The position numbers were made by a program, and so were the translations under genes. DNA of 64,000 nt from Echria macrotheca (taxonomy: Eukaryota; Ascomycota; Sordariomycetes; Sordariales; Schizotheciaceae). Positions within the stretch are counted from its first letter, which is position 1; every line of letters starts with the position of its first letter. Below, piece by piece: positions 10,401 through 21,524 of this stretch. Under the pieces are notes generated by a model. The model was not told the DNA's origin. It saw only the letters and a list, made by a program, of their open reading frames with translations, and did no database searches. The stretch is taken from contig MU839830.1 in assembly GCA_030411725.1 (NCBI GenBank), positions 806,001 to 870,000 on the forward strand, read 5' to 3'.

Positions 10401-12308
10401 CAGTGACAGTTACAGCAGCTTCGGCCTCGGGTCGGTACTGTACAACCAGAAGGCCTGCCGACGCGCGGGTAATGCTGGAGGATGGGTTTGGTCGGCGGCC
10501 CGAGAAAACATCGAACCGTTCGCCGGATGATGCTGGCTCCTTGCGGTGGGCTGCAGCAGTCTCCCGTAGATAAAGGCGTCGGCGTAGAGTGGCGATGTCG
10601 AGGCGTGTCGCGCCGTGGTGCTTGCCAGCGAGCGAGAGCGACTTTCCGCCGAGCGAAAGGAAGCCGAGAGCTCTGACATGCGACCTTTCGTTGCGATCTT
10701 CCAGGTTCCCCATTTTCCGTGGTTTTCGCCCTCATTTATTGGCTGCGGCTAAATTACGACCTGCCTGCGCATCTGCAGAATAACGCCAGGGAGTAGAGAC
10801 AAGGTAGCGATACCCAGCTCGCAGCACCACTTGTTTTGCCGGAGACGGCCGTGGTTAGTCTGTGGCGGGGGTCCCCGCATAACCTCCAACAGATCCAGCC
10901 CAACGGCTATCTGGGCCGGAGCCAGTCATGTAGCCAGAAAAAGCCTGGAAGTGCCAGGGGCGGCGCCTTGCCTGGAAACAAGCACTTGAGCAGGCCCGAT
11001 TGAGACGGGGAAGCTGAGCGTCTTTGGGCACACACCCGCAATGAAACGTGGGCAATAGGGGCCTCGTGGACCTCGCATGGAGGGTGGAAATGATAGGATG
11101 CGACCTATTGTCCCGCGGTAGTCCCGAGTGCGCAAAGGTACTCAGTTCGCAAACCAGCCCGTCTCGTCCCGTACTCATCCAGCTGGGGTGCGCCTGGGAC
11201 TTCGCATTCGCCGTGGTCTCTGGCCCGACTCCAGTGTCTCTCCACTATTACGCCGGCCAAACCGCCGTGAGGTGGCCCACCCAAACTCCATCTCCAAGGC
11301 GTGCCCGCAAATCCTCAGGTGCCCGCCATTCACACACTCCCCGTGCCATCCTCCATTGGGCCGCAATTCCAACATTGAGAGACGGTTTTGGTGATTGTTA
11401 GCAGCCCGGCAGTAAGCCATTTCGGCGTCTCTTCTCATTTTTGTTTCGGAGATTTTTAGAATTTTGCCCGAACTTTATCGCTTGTTGGCTGCGGCGAAGG
11501 CCATCACTGTTTCCTCGTTGGTGGTCCAGAGGGGCCTCGGCGCGCGTCTTTCACTGTTCCCCCCACCCCTTCCCCAAAACAGGCCTTCATCCCATCCCAT
11601 CCGACTCCGTCCCGTCCTACCCAGACTCTTTCCTCCGTCACCGTGATTTCGACGCTTGCCACGACCCCATCCATTCACCGCGCGCATTTCGGACGGCTCA
11701 GCATCGCGCTCCCGCCGTGCGACACTCGACGACGAACTACGTCGATGCTCCAATTGCTTTCGCATCCGACGAAACACTTGATAAGGTTGCTCGCCATCGC
11801 CAGCCGGGTCAACCGAACCGACCGTCGCCCGCGGTTCTCGACGTAGGCTTTCGAGACGATCCCGATACCGAGGACGCCGCCGTCTGCGACTTGTTTGCGC
11901 CCTGCCTTATCGTCCAGTAATTTGGCTCCGCCAAACCTTCGACCCGGCCTTCATTCGCCGCCATCGTCCAGCGTCCAGCGTCCGGGCTCGAATGACGACG
12001 AGTATATCGGATCACTAAAGACTGGTTGGTCGTGGCGCGTGCCCGTAGAGTTGGACTGGAAGCATACTAGGCTGCGCATCACAGCTTGCGCCGCTCGCTC
12101 GCCATTACGCTCGCTTTCACCAGAACAGTCCCGATGCTCCACGATGATTGAGCGGCAATTCACTTTCGCCTCCAATACCAATATCTCAATTATTCCACCA
12201 TCGCAATAGAGGGGGGAGTTGTCGGTCAGCCTCCGCATGGTTCGAATTCTCACGGCGCTTGTCTCATTTTAGGCTCCGCGGTTTCCGAGCCGCCTTGCTA
12301 TCGCAATC
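7402..12308. other. 4.9 kb G+C-balanced region without a supportable gene
   Basis: All open frames here are short (at most 173 codons), overlap on both strands, lack recognisable domains and have amino-acid compositions (Arg/Ser/Pro-rich) typical of random frames in such DNA. Part may be promoter and 5' leader: from about 11,420 to 12,300 the sequence is CT-rich, as expected upstream of the F-box gene. A noncoding RNA, a fast-evolving gene split by many introns, or an old decayed gene cannot be excluded. No A/B miniature elements or LTR pieces were seen here, so it is not simply an extension of the repeat half. Confidence 0.45.
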
Positions 12309-13916
12309 ATGGAGCCAACACACATCACAGAATTCGGCTCGGACCGGTACTTGGAGAAACTTAATGCCCAAGCAGCTGCCGCACCTGCGGCGACCTCTCC
12401 GGGTCCCGAGATACCGCAATCACGATTTATTCTCCCCATTCGCGGGTACAACGCTCTTGAGCCAGAGGACTTAGCAATCAAAACAGGGGAGGCAAAACGG
12501 CCTGAGAAGAAGGGGTTTCTTTCCTTCCGGAAATTTCATGCCAAAGGTTCTACCCCGTCGTCGAGTACAGAACATGTCGAACGCCGACCATCACTAGCGG
12601 AGTCGACGTCCAGACAAATGTAAGTGTGGTGACCTTGGACCTTCTCAGAGTGGGCGCTAACGTGGTGTTATAGTCTCCCTTTCGATCAACTCTTTCAATG
12701 TCTCCCGAACGAGTTGCAGGTTGAGATCATCGCGTCTCTCCCGCTCTCTGACATTCTAAACCTACGGCTGGCGTCTAGGTCTATGCATGCCTTGGTCTCA
12801 CTTAATGAAGTCCCCATCGCGCGATATCACCTTGATCACCACGTTCCAGCTTACGCCAAACGTCTGTATCCTGTTCCCGACGGAGGCGCTTTGAACTTCC
12901 ACTACCTATGTGGTCTGTGGCACAGGCTACACGTGGCCGCCAAACTGTCACATTTGATGTGTGAGTGGATATCCAAGGAACTTTTCTTCAGGACGACGGA
13001 GGAGAAGAAGAAGGAATTCGCACCGCAGAGGGAGCGGATGAGACGCCGTCTTATACCTTTACTTTTCACGGTCTTCCATTTTTTCGAGACGTACCGAAAG
13101 CTTCACCTGAAATACCTCAGTGAGACGAACACCGAAGGTCTGCGCCGAGAACCATACACAGTCAATCCGATCGAACGAGAAATCATGAACATGTACGACG
13201 ACCGGACGCTCCTACGCGTCCACGAGATATTCCCTTTGGTGTTGGCGTCATTCTGCCGACGACTTCGTCCCCCAACCTATGTTGGGCGGGTCGAGCGATC
13301 ACTTAGGGGATACTTGAGAGAGAAGCCGCCGGACGAGGTTCACGTTGCGATCCTTTGTATAGGCGGGCTTCGCGAAGTGGAGAGGATATGGGAGGTCAAG
13401 GGCTACAACACGCGACGAGCCGCCGTTGATAACTGGTACAGCGCCATCACTCGTGAACCAGTGGAAGCGGAACCAAAAAAGCGTCGAGGAATGTTGGGGT
13501 TAAAACGGAAGAAGTCCTCCTACGCTGTTGGGAAGGGTCACGCAACCGACACGAATCCCCCACCATTACCCACCAGCTACACGCCAGCCGTCAATGGTGA
13601 CCCCGCGAACGGCTTCGTCTTTAATACAAGTCTCGCGGCCGGTATGCCAATGGGACCCTTGGGCCGGGACCAGCTCAAGCTGCTGCTATCCGATCTTCCC
13701 ATCCTCCAGAAAATATGGATGGAGACTGCTGAAGCCATGATTCTCGACCGAAAGATCGTCGAGCGATCCTCCGATATTCGACGAAATGCCCAAATATTCA
13801 CTGAACTACTCCGCGAAGACGGCGTCGAAGAGGAGGACCAGTGGCTGTATGGGACGGCGGCCCCAGACTCCATTCGACCAAACTTGGATGCGATCGAGGA
13901 GGATGGTTTGGAGTGA
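12309..13916 (+). CDS. F-box domain protein
   Basis: Two exons (12309-12619, 12674-13916) encode 517 aa; the 54-nt intron runs GTAAGT to TTATAG. Residues 1-103 are disordered, with an Ala/Pro stretch and a basic segment (KRPEKKGFLSFRKFHAKG). Just after the splice junction, residues about 105-150 form an F-box: LPFDQLFQCLPNELQVEI, then LPLSDILNLRLASRSMHALV, with the usual LP..L..I...L....L.. spacing. The remaining 350 residues are mostly helical, contain a basic linker (KKRRGMLGLKRKKSS) and end in an acidic tail; no WD40 or LRR repeats are visible. F-box proteins normally recruit substrates to SCF ubiquitin ligases through Skp1; the substrate here is unknown. The ATG at 12309 is the first in frame after the long CT-rich leader. 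Confidence 0.85.
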
Positions 13917-14739
13917 CATTGCGGCGGTGCTGTTGGGTTCAAAGCCTCCCTTTGGGGGGGGGGGGGCTTGGACATGGTAATTCTGCATTCCCCACCTGTC
14001 GTTTTGGATATACCGGATCATGATACGGATGATTACTGCTAGGAGAGGGCACATATTTTCTTTGTCGAAGTTCCTTGAGAGCATTTGCAGGCGTTTTTCT
14101 CCTTTGTCAAAATCATTGCGCTTTGGGGTTCTAGCCTGGGGTTTTATAGGGGTGTAAGGGCAGCTGGCAAGGCGCCCGATTTGATATTTACCTATCTTTT
14201 TCTTGACAAGACTTTGTCTTTCCATTACTGGACCTGCCGTGAGAAGGGCGGCCATGTATTTCATCACCTGGAGAACCTAGTCATCTCCATGATGATGTAC
14301 TTGAAGAGGTTTATGGCATGGCATACCCAAAAGAGCTTCTTTAAGCCTCGAAGAGAGGAGGGGCGTTACTACTAGGCACCTATTTAGTCTCAAACTTTAG
14401 CCTGGTCGAACTAGATATGTCGATATGTCGAGCGTGGATGTCCGGTGGTGCCCGTCGCAAAATCTTCACGTATCATCTGGCGAGAAATTGTGTAACAACC
14501 GGTAGAGAATGCCCATAGTAATTTTAACTTGCATAGATAACTACCTACCTGATTAAGGGACAAATCCTAGACCTAGCTATCGCAACATATATCTCCCCAA
14601 CGCCAAAACCAACCGCTCCATGATGATCCACAGTTCGTTCCGGCCAACCCCATGCCCGTTGACCCTAACCACCATCATAGAAATACATCAAAACATTAAT
14701 AACTTGAAACGGTACACACAACTGAGACTACATGGCTTA
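13917..14739. other. Tail-to-tail intergenic region with a 13-G run
   Basis: Lies between the convergent 3' ends of the F-box gene and the AT-hook gene. A homopolymer of 13 G occupies 13954-13966, close after the F-box stop codon. From about 14,380 the sequence becomes A+T-rich with TATCGATATGTCG-like words. No coding frame is supported. Confidence 0.45.
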
Positions 14740-17700
14740 CTAACGTCGTCCCACGCCATAAAATCTATCATTATTCCCCAGACTTGAGGCATCAAAATTT
14801 CCCAACGTGTTTGATGTGAAGCCCGCAGAGGTGTTCGGCGGAGCACGGACTGACGCCGCAGTCATACCGTAGTTATTGCTGTTGAGACTCAGGCTGTTCT
14901 GGGCACTGGACGCATCGAGACTGCTCGCATCGAATATTCCCCAATCATTCGCGCTGTTGCTCGGAAAAGAAGACACACCAGCCATGATGCCCTGACTATG
15001 TGTTGTGCTTGCAGGTCGTTGCTGGCCGCCGCTGCTGTCTGTGCCAAACGATGAAGAATGCTGTGATAAAGTATGGGAGCCAGTATTTGCACTCCCACCA
15101 CGATACGTAGCGGTTGGCGTGCCTGACTGGCTCCGTGATGCATATTGACCAGTACTCAGATTATTAGCCGAGCCTCGGTAAGTGCCATCGGTTGCCCCAA
15201 ATGCGCTGTTGGTCGATGACCCAAACTGTGGAGAATGTTGTGCTGCATAGGTACTAGTGGCAGCAGCCGAGCTGGTGGCCAATTGCTGCTGGTACCGCTG
15301 TTGAGAGCCGAGCTGCTGATGCGTGCTATTATACTGTTGATTCGAAGAGAACGGCTGTTGGGCGTTTGGAGAGTACTGCTGTGGCTGGGCAGCTTGTGAT
15401 GGACCCGTGAAACGCTGCTGGTGTCCCTGTTGGTGCTGTGTGGCTCCATAATTCTGCTGATGTTGTTGGCCAAAAGGGGTATTAGAAGGCCGATACTGAG
15501 AATAGGAAGGGGGTTGGGGGGTGCGTGTTTGCTGCTGCGCGGCGACGGGGCTTGCCGTCTGGGACTTCAGCGGCGGAGGAGGTTGCGGGTTGGGCGATAT
15601 GCTCTGCGTGGCTGATGGTTGCCCATGACTTTGCTGTTTCTGCTGCTTCGGCTGCTGCAAGTGTCCGGGGATGAGCCGGCTCGAGGCCATGCGACCCTGA
15701 GCTGATACCGGCTGCGATGGTTGCGGTGGCTGTGACTCATGCTCGGCTTGTTGTTCAAGTTGAGCCTGGAGTTGAGCTTCGTAGTTCTCCATTGTAGGTG
15801 ACTGAACTTCGAAGTGTCCGTGATGTGGGGAAGGCACCGATGTTAGCGAGTGTTGCACTGGTTGAGCAGGGAGCGAAGTGGCTGGTTCTTGGCCTCGCCT
15901 GATTGTGGCAGCTGATGCTGAAAGAGAATCTGCGGTGGCGGATGTCGGTATTGGTGGAGAGTTAACGACAGCAGACGTCGTATTTGTCGGGACGTTTGTA
16001 GCTACCATACTCCCTGTTGGATAGTCATTCTGCTTTGGCGGAGCTCCCTGCTTAGAGTCCATCTTTCCCTTCCTTTGACGCTTTGCTGGGGGTGGACCAA
16101 CGGCAGAAAAAGATGGCTGAGGTCTCGAGGCCGAAACATTATCCACAGAGGCGGTGGGTGTAATTGCGGCTTGCCCGAGGGTGGATGGGCGATCATTCCC
16201 CTGGCTGTGGGAGCTCGTTGAGGTGTTTTCAGTATCTTTGCCGGTTTTGCGTTTTCTCTTCTGTGCACTACTACCGGCTGCCTTTCCCTGTCCTGGACTG
16301 GGGGCCGCGGGGGGTTGGTCATGTTGTATTGGAGCCGCCTGGAGTAAAGTTTGCTGCCTGTACCCATCCTGTTGCCCGAGCTGACTCCCCGGCTGGCTGG
16401 CTGGCTGGTTTCCGCGAGATGAGGACGCTTCGGCTAGGGTAGAGTGGCTGTTGTTTACAGCCTCAGAAGTCTGGACGGCGGTCGCCGCTGCGCTGTTCTG
16501 TTGGTCTCTCGGGTTCCGCTTCAGTGGTGGTGCCCTAGCTTTGCTTGTTTTCTTCTTTGCGATCGTTGGGATCGCTGACCGCACGACCGTCGGTGATTCG
16601 TCCGGTTCCTCTTGCTGGGACTGTTGGTAGATTGGCTGCACTTGAGGAGCGGTGTTAGTCTGTCCAGGCTCAAGCCCCTGTGAGGCCTGCTGCGAGGAGG
16701 CCGCGTTCTCGGTAGATGCTGCTGTCGAGTCCTTTGGGCGGTTCTTTGATCCCTTGGGCCGCCCCCGTTTTTTAGCACTCGAGCTATTGTCAGCGGTGAC
16801 ATCGAGACCAGCATTCCCACCGGGAAGGGCGGTCCTTGCTGACCCTGCAGTCGCTTGGTTGTATTCCCCATCTGCTGTAACTTCCTGTGATATCTCCTGA
16901 TTCGGATTGGTGATTTGCGGTCGATTAGGACTGCCCGCCTGAGCGAGGAGCATGACATTCGCGTCCACATCGTCGGTCACACCCATTGTCGGCTCATCGA
17001 CATCAACCCAGCTCTCCTCCGCATCCGCCACTGGCGCCTGAGCGGCAGTTGAGGCGGCTTTGCTCGGTCCTTTCTTGATCCCTTTATCCTTCCGAACTTT
17101 CGACGATTTGCTTCCTTTTGGTCGTCCACGTCGACGTTTCACTTCGGGCGGATTAAACTGCAACGACGGCTCCGATACTTCCTGTTGACTGCCGTTACCA
17201 CCAAGTTTCGGAAATATCTCCGACACCCAGCCAACGAAGAGACTCCCTGACCCATTGGCTTCGGCGCTTTGTGGAAACACCCCATCGGCTGGTGGCGGTG
17301 CCCCGGGTATTCCGCCGAAAAAAGCCAGAGCTTTGCATATCTGGTCGACAATGAGCACGGGATGAAGGCTTCGCAGAAGAGTAAGCAGGCGGGCTTGTTC
17401 AGATTTAGTCTCCTCGGGGCTTAAGGGCGACTGCCTGCTCGTGGGGTTAGACACTCGGACGGGTGTCGGAACTGGGATCTCTGGTTTGGCCGCTGTTTCG
17501 TCCGGTACGTGGACGAACCTACTTCGCCGAAGGGAAATATAGCCATTCTCAAAGGCACGTTTTGCGGCCAGCTCCGTGCTTTCGCTTGTTCGCTTCGCCT
17601 GACCTTCGCGTTCTGTAGCCTCCCTCCCAACAACTTCTAGGTGCAGAACACTGAAGTTCCCTTTTGAGCCATCTGTTTTGCCTTTCAGTTTGCTAGGAAC

Positions 17701-18089
17701 TGGGTTTCGAATCCGCCCGTCGCGGTAGAACCCATTCGTGGCGTCTTGAAGGTTGGCATCGGTCGATGCCAGAACTCCGAACGCAGTCGACGGGGTCGTG
17801 GTCGTGGTCGGCGTGGTAGTCACTGGACCGCCGGCGGTCTGGGACTTTGTACCTGTGGAAGAACGACTTCCTGACAATGGTTGAGATGACGCTAGACCGG
17901 GAACTGGGACAGGGACAGGAGTAACTTTGACAGGACGGAACGGCGCCACGGACCCTGAGTCGGAAGTCTGCTTAGCGGCCGCTGTGCCTAGATTAGAGGG
18001 AACTAAGATTAGCCAGGGATGCGGTTTACCACTGCGCAATCGCGCGAGAAGGCGCGCATGTTGCTCTCCATACCTGATATCGCAGCCAT
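14740..18089 (-). CDS. AT-hook, Gln/Ser/Pro-rich nuclear protein
   Basis: The best model has a 16-nt first exon (18089-18074, MAAIS plus one base), an 86-nt intron (17988-18073, GTATGG to TCTAG, with CTAAT near the 3' end) and one long exon (17987-14740), giving 1087 aa. The uninterrupted frame would allow a longer N-terminus beginning MRRGKLRCG, but it reads straight through this canonical intron. Residues about 115-175 are the best-conserved-looking part (LHLEVVGREATEREGQAKR, AKRAFENGYISLRRSRFVHV). A hydrophobic helix follows at about 200-240 (LLRSLHPVLIVDQICKALAF). Two AT-hooks (RRRGRPKGSK near 290, KKRGRPKGSK near 410) should bind the minor groove of A+T-rich DNA. Basic clusters QKRKRK (near 583) and PPAKRQRKGK (near 638) look like nuclear localisation signals. 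The C-terminal half is almost entirely Gln, Ser, Asn and Pro. A transcriptional or chromatin role is inferred; I do not recognise an orthologue. Confidence 0.8.
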
Positions 18090-19180
18090 TGGAAATCCCT
18101 TCTTCGCATCCACAGCGCAGTTTTCCGCGCCGCAAGATTTAGTACTGTATCGAAATCGTAGGGAGTCCGTAAAATAGCTGAAACTGCAGCAGGCAGCAGG
18201 CAGCGCCAGATCAAAGTCACATATTAGGAAAGAGAGGTTAGGGGGTCTCAGACTGATCCAGGATAACAGTCGTCGTTAACGGTCGCCAGCAAAGAGGAAC
18301 CCAGCCCCACCGCGGGTAGGGTGCAGCCCAGAAAGACAGAAGCCTGCCCACACCGATTCCAACGCGATGGCGCAGAATGGACCACGGCCGGTAATATTGG
18401 AGCGATCTGTCGGTGTGGAGGGGACAAAGTGTGAGGTCGGCGGAGAAGCCCTGCGAAGGCCTTCGCAACGTGCTACAAGCTGGGTCGCTATGCCATGGGC
18501 GTGACGCGTGGACCGGGTCGCCGAGCGGCCATCTAATCGCTGGACGGTCAAGAGGCTGGTATCGCCGAAGAGAGATGCGCAGTGGTAGTTATCAGGCACT
18601 GTTTTGTTCGTGGATGGGCTGTGAAATCAGCTGGACAAGATGCGAGCTGCAATCGGGTTCGAGGCCAATTGGTCGGCGGGGGCAGCCAGCGAAAAGCCAG
18701 GGTAGGAGGACCTTCTCTACTGTACCAGCATCCCTGCCGAACTCGATGCGGGAGCTTGTCATGGCAGCTGCCCACTTGACAAACCCGCTAACGAGCCGCA
18801 ACATTCATCACCTGCCAGCTTCGCTCAAGCTTCAGAAGTTCAGGCTCCATCCGCTCGCCTCCCATTCCATCAGCATCGCGACACTCCGTGTGCCTTGGTA
18901 CTTCCTAAGACGCATCCGAAAAGTACTAGGTCCCCCCGCCGCGGTAGAACCTACGACCAGTGCCCCTCCGCTGGACGCATGCCGTGCATGGGCATTATTC
19001 GAAGCCAGCCAAACCCGCTCCACTGGGCTTCCACCGTCTGATTGTGGGCAAGTCTCGCGCTTCGTGTCTATGTTTATTTGTTTCGCTAACGGACGTAGTT
19101 GCCATAACCTCTCGTTCCTCGGCGAATCCAAACACCTCCTTGCAAGCCATCAGACCGCGGACCAGAAGCTTCGTTTCACG
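18090..19180. promoter_or_regulatory. Divergent promoter region (AT-hook gene and vma5)
   Basis: 1.09 kb between the start codons of the leftward AT-hook gene and the rightward V-ATPase gene, so it must carry both promoters. A palindromic CCAAT box (CCAATTGG, 18665-18672) lies near the middle and could bind a HAP-type CCAAT complex. The 200 bases before vma5 are CT-rich. No gene is supported; the open frames here have no recognisable content. Confidence 0.45.
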
Positions 19181-20519
19181 ATGCCATCAACGCAGTACAT
19201 TCTTGTCTCGCTACCCCTACGCATCTTCGACGATGACCCCATATCGTCACTCAAGAATACTATCGGCCGGGATAATGGCGAGGTCCTCCCATTCACCATC
19301 CCCTCGTTCAAGATTGGAACACTCGATGCTCTCGTCCAGTACGCCGACGACTTGACCAAGCTGAATACGGCGTGCGAAGCCGTGGTATCCAAGGTAGCCG
19401 ACTCATTGAAGGGGATTTTTGATGGGGACGAGGACAAGGTGGCCCAGCAGAAGATCGTCAGCGACAGTAGGAAGCAACTTGGAGGCCCCCTGCAGTGTCT
19501 GTTTATACTGATGAGCCGTTTACAGAACCGACAGACCACTACCTTCGCTCGTTCCAATGGAACAAAATCAGATACCGAGCTGATCGCCCTCTCGGAGAGT
19601 TGATAGATATTCTTCAGAAGGAATTGCAGAATACCGACAACGACGTGAAGGCCAAGTTCAACCAGTACACTTCCGTCAAGACGAATCTCGCTTCTTTACA
19701 GAGAAGACAAACGCAAGGACTCATTCTCATGGGTTGGTCTACCGTAAGCTAATTGTGCTCAGTGGAAATCTCGCCACAAAATCCCTCACCCCTATCGTCA
19801 ACCCTAGTCTGCTCGTGCAAGACTCCGAATACCTAGAAACACACCTGATTGCCGTGCCGACGAATGCGCGCAAAGATTTCCTTCGAAGTTATGAAACAAT
19901 CACACAATGGGTTGTGCCGCGATCCTCCGTGCAGGTAGCTCAGGACGATGAGTTTACTCTTTTCGCCGTTACGACTTTCAAGCGAGCTAGCGCCGAGTTT
20001 CTCCAGAAGTGCAGAGAACAGAAGTGGACGCCTCGGCAGTACAAATACGTAGAGGGTGGGAAAGAGGAGGAGGAGCGCGAGCTAGAAAGGGTTGCCAGGG
20101 AGAATAAGAAACTCTGGGGCGAGGCGCTGCGCCAAGGTCAAACGGGCTGGAGCGAAAGCGTCATAGTATGGACTCATGTCATGACGCTTCGCGTATTTGT
20201 CGAGACTGTACTGAGGTATGGTTTGCCGCTGGAATTTGTATGCGTGCTCATCAAGGTAAAGTTGAGGATCAGCGCCCTCTCCTACGTCCGGGTGATGTTG
20301 ACACTACTGCAGACCACTTCGAAGCAAGCCAACAAGGTAAAGACAGCCCTGGATTCGGCGTACTCATATCTCGGCGGGAATGCTTTCGGGCGAGATAAGC
20401 GTGGGCGAGTTACCAAAGACGACGCGTCCTTGAATTCGGAGATGGCTGCTGCGGGCCTGAGTGTTGCTGAAGGGAGCGAATACACACCATATGTGTACTA
20501 CGAGTTTGAGTTCCCTTAA
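19181..20519 (+). CDS. vma5: V-type proton ATPase subunit C
   Basis: Four exons (19181-19466, 19526-19712, 19763-20255, 20313-20519) encode 390 aa, matching yeast Vma5 (about 392). The sequence opens MPSTQYILVSLPLRIFDDD and carries family landmarks: VPFTIPSFKIGTLDAL-like text near residue 38, SDKPTDHYLRSFQWNKIRYR across the first junction, RRQTGNLATKSLTPIV across the second, SYETITQWVVPRSS, LRVFVETVLRYGLPLEF, and YSYLGGNAFGRDKRG near the end. Intron 2 (19713-19762, 50 nt) uses a GC donor (GCAAGG) with a GCTAAT branch; no GT donor nearby restores the frame. Intron 3 (20256-20312, 57 nt) is a multiple of three without a stop. Subunit C bridges the V1 sector to the stator stalks and detaches when the pump is switched off by regulated disassembly. 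Confidence 0.96.
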
Positions 20520-20708
20520 CTGAATGGGGGACAGACACCACGAGTATGGACTGGGAAAGTATGACATTCGGCCAATGGTTGCCAAAACACTTTCACGCTT
20601 GCTTGCATTGATGTTTATCCAATGATGCAGACTGCGCGCTATCTCGATGATCAGACATCTGACAAGCCCTTAAACCCCGCGATGTAAAGAGCAGGTCTTA
20701 AGATGTAA

Positions 20709-21524
20709 TCACCTTGTCTCCTCAGTCTTGTTGATCAACCCGTTTTCCGCCATATAGTCGACAATTTTCCTGACACACTCCTCAACGCTCAACTGATCCG
20801 TCCGGATGGTAATTTCAGGGGACTCGGGGGCTTCGTATGGCGCTGAAATACCTGTGAAGTCCTTGATCTCGCCCGCACGTGCCTTTTTGTAAAGCCCCTT
20901 TGGATCTCTCTTCTCGGCCTCCTCCAGAGGAATATCAACAAATACCTCAATGAATGGGAGGACGTCGTCGCCATTCTCAGACGCCTTTGCATGAAGATCA
21001 CGCGCTATCTGCCGATCAGCGCGGTACGGCGAGATGAAGGAGGTCAACGCAATGGTGGACGAATCGGCGAAGAGTTTGGCAACCTGAACTTGGAGTTTAG
21101 TTTCCCCCAATCACTTAAAAAGGACCCATTTGCCGTACCTCGGCGATGCGCCGAATGTTCTCATTCCGATCTTTTTCGGAAAAGCCCAGGTCCTTGTTCA
21201 GCCCAAAGCGGACATTGTCGCCATCTAGTCGGTAAGCTGCCAAACCGATATGCAACAAATGCTGCTCCAAGGCGGTCGCAACAGTAGATTTGCCCGAGGC
21301 AGAGAGCCCGGTAAACCAGATGGTAAAACCACGCTGGCCACGAAGCTGGTTGCGCTCGTGGCGCGAAAGCGACGGGTGCCAGGTGATGTTCCTACTCCGA
21401 GTTATCAGACGTGTTACTTGAATATGTGCGCACCCCGAGCCAAACGCATGCTGCCACCTTCGCTCTTGCGCTGTGACAAGGGAATAATGCCAATGGGCGA
21501 CGATACGGACACTCACGTTGCCAT
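20709..21524 (-). CDS. Adenylylsulfate (APS) kinase
   Basis: Three exons (21524-21517, 21391-21139, 21083-20709) encode 211 aa, the typical fungal length. The first exon is only 8 nt (ATG GCA AC); the 125-nt intron that follows is needed to make the characteristic N-terminus MATNITWHPSLSRHERNQLR. The P-loop GLSASGKST lies at residues 31-39, followed by RLDGDNVRFGLNKDLGFS, ENIRRIAEVAKLFADS across the second junction, and SFISPYRADRQIARDLH. The C-terminal half has the family's FIEVFVDIPLEEAEKRDPKG and FTGISAPYEAPE. The enzyme phosphorylates APS to PAPS in sulfate assimilation in the cytosol. Equivalents are MET14 in yeast and the APS kinases of Penicillium and Aspergillus. It is convergent with vma5, with 189 bases between the stops. 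A possible sulfur-regulator site lies upstream at 21938. Confidence 0.96.

Noticed and set aside
10192..10713. 173-codon minus-strand frame in the gene-free gap
   Set aside because: Arg/Ser/Ala-rich, no domain, overlapped by other frames of 103-111 codons on both strands; expected by chance in G+C-balanced DNA.
11441..11920. 159-codon plus-strand frame upstream of the F-box gene
   Set aside because: Arg/Ser/Pro/His-rich translation of a CT-rich leader; no start context or domain. More likely 5' leader or promoter.
12238..12260. tRNA B-box-like GGTTCGAATTC
   Set aside because: No A-box at a suitable distance upstream and no cloverleaf stems around it.
19744..19762. 19-nt GT-AG intron in vma5 (GTAAGC to CTCAG)
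   Set aside because: Too short to splice and does not restore the conserved junction; the 50-nt GC-AG intron does.
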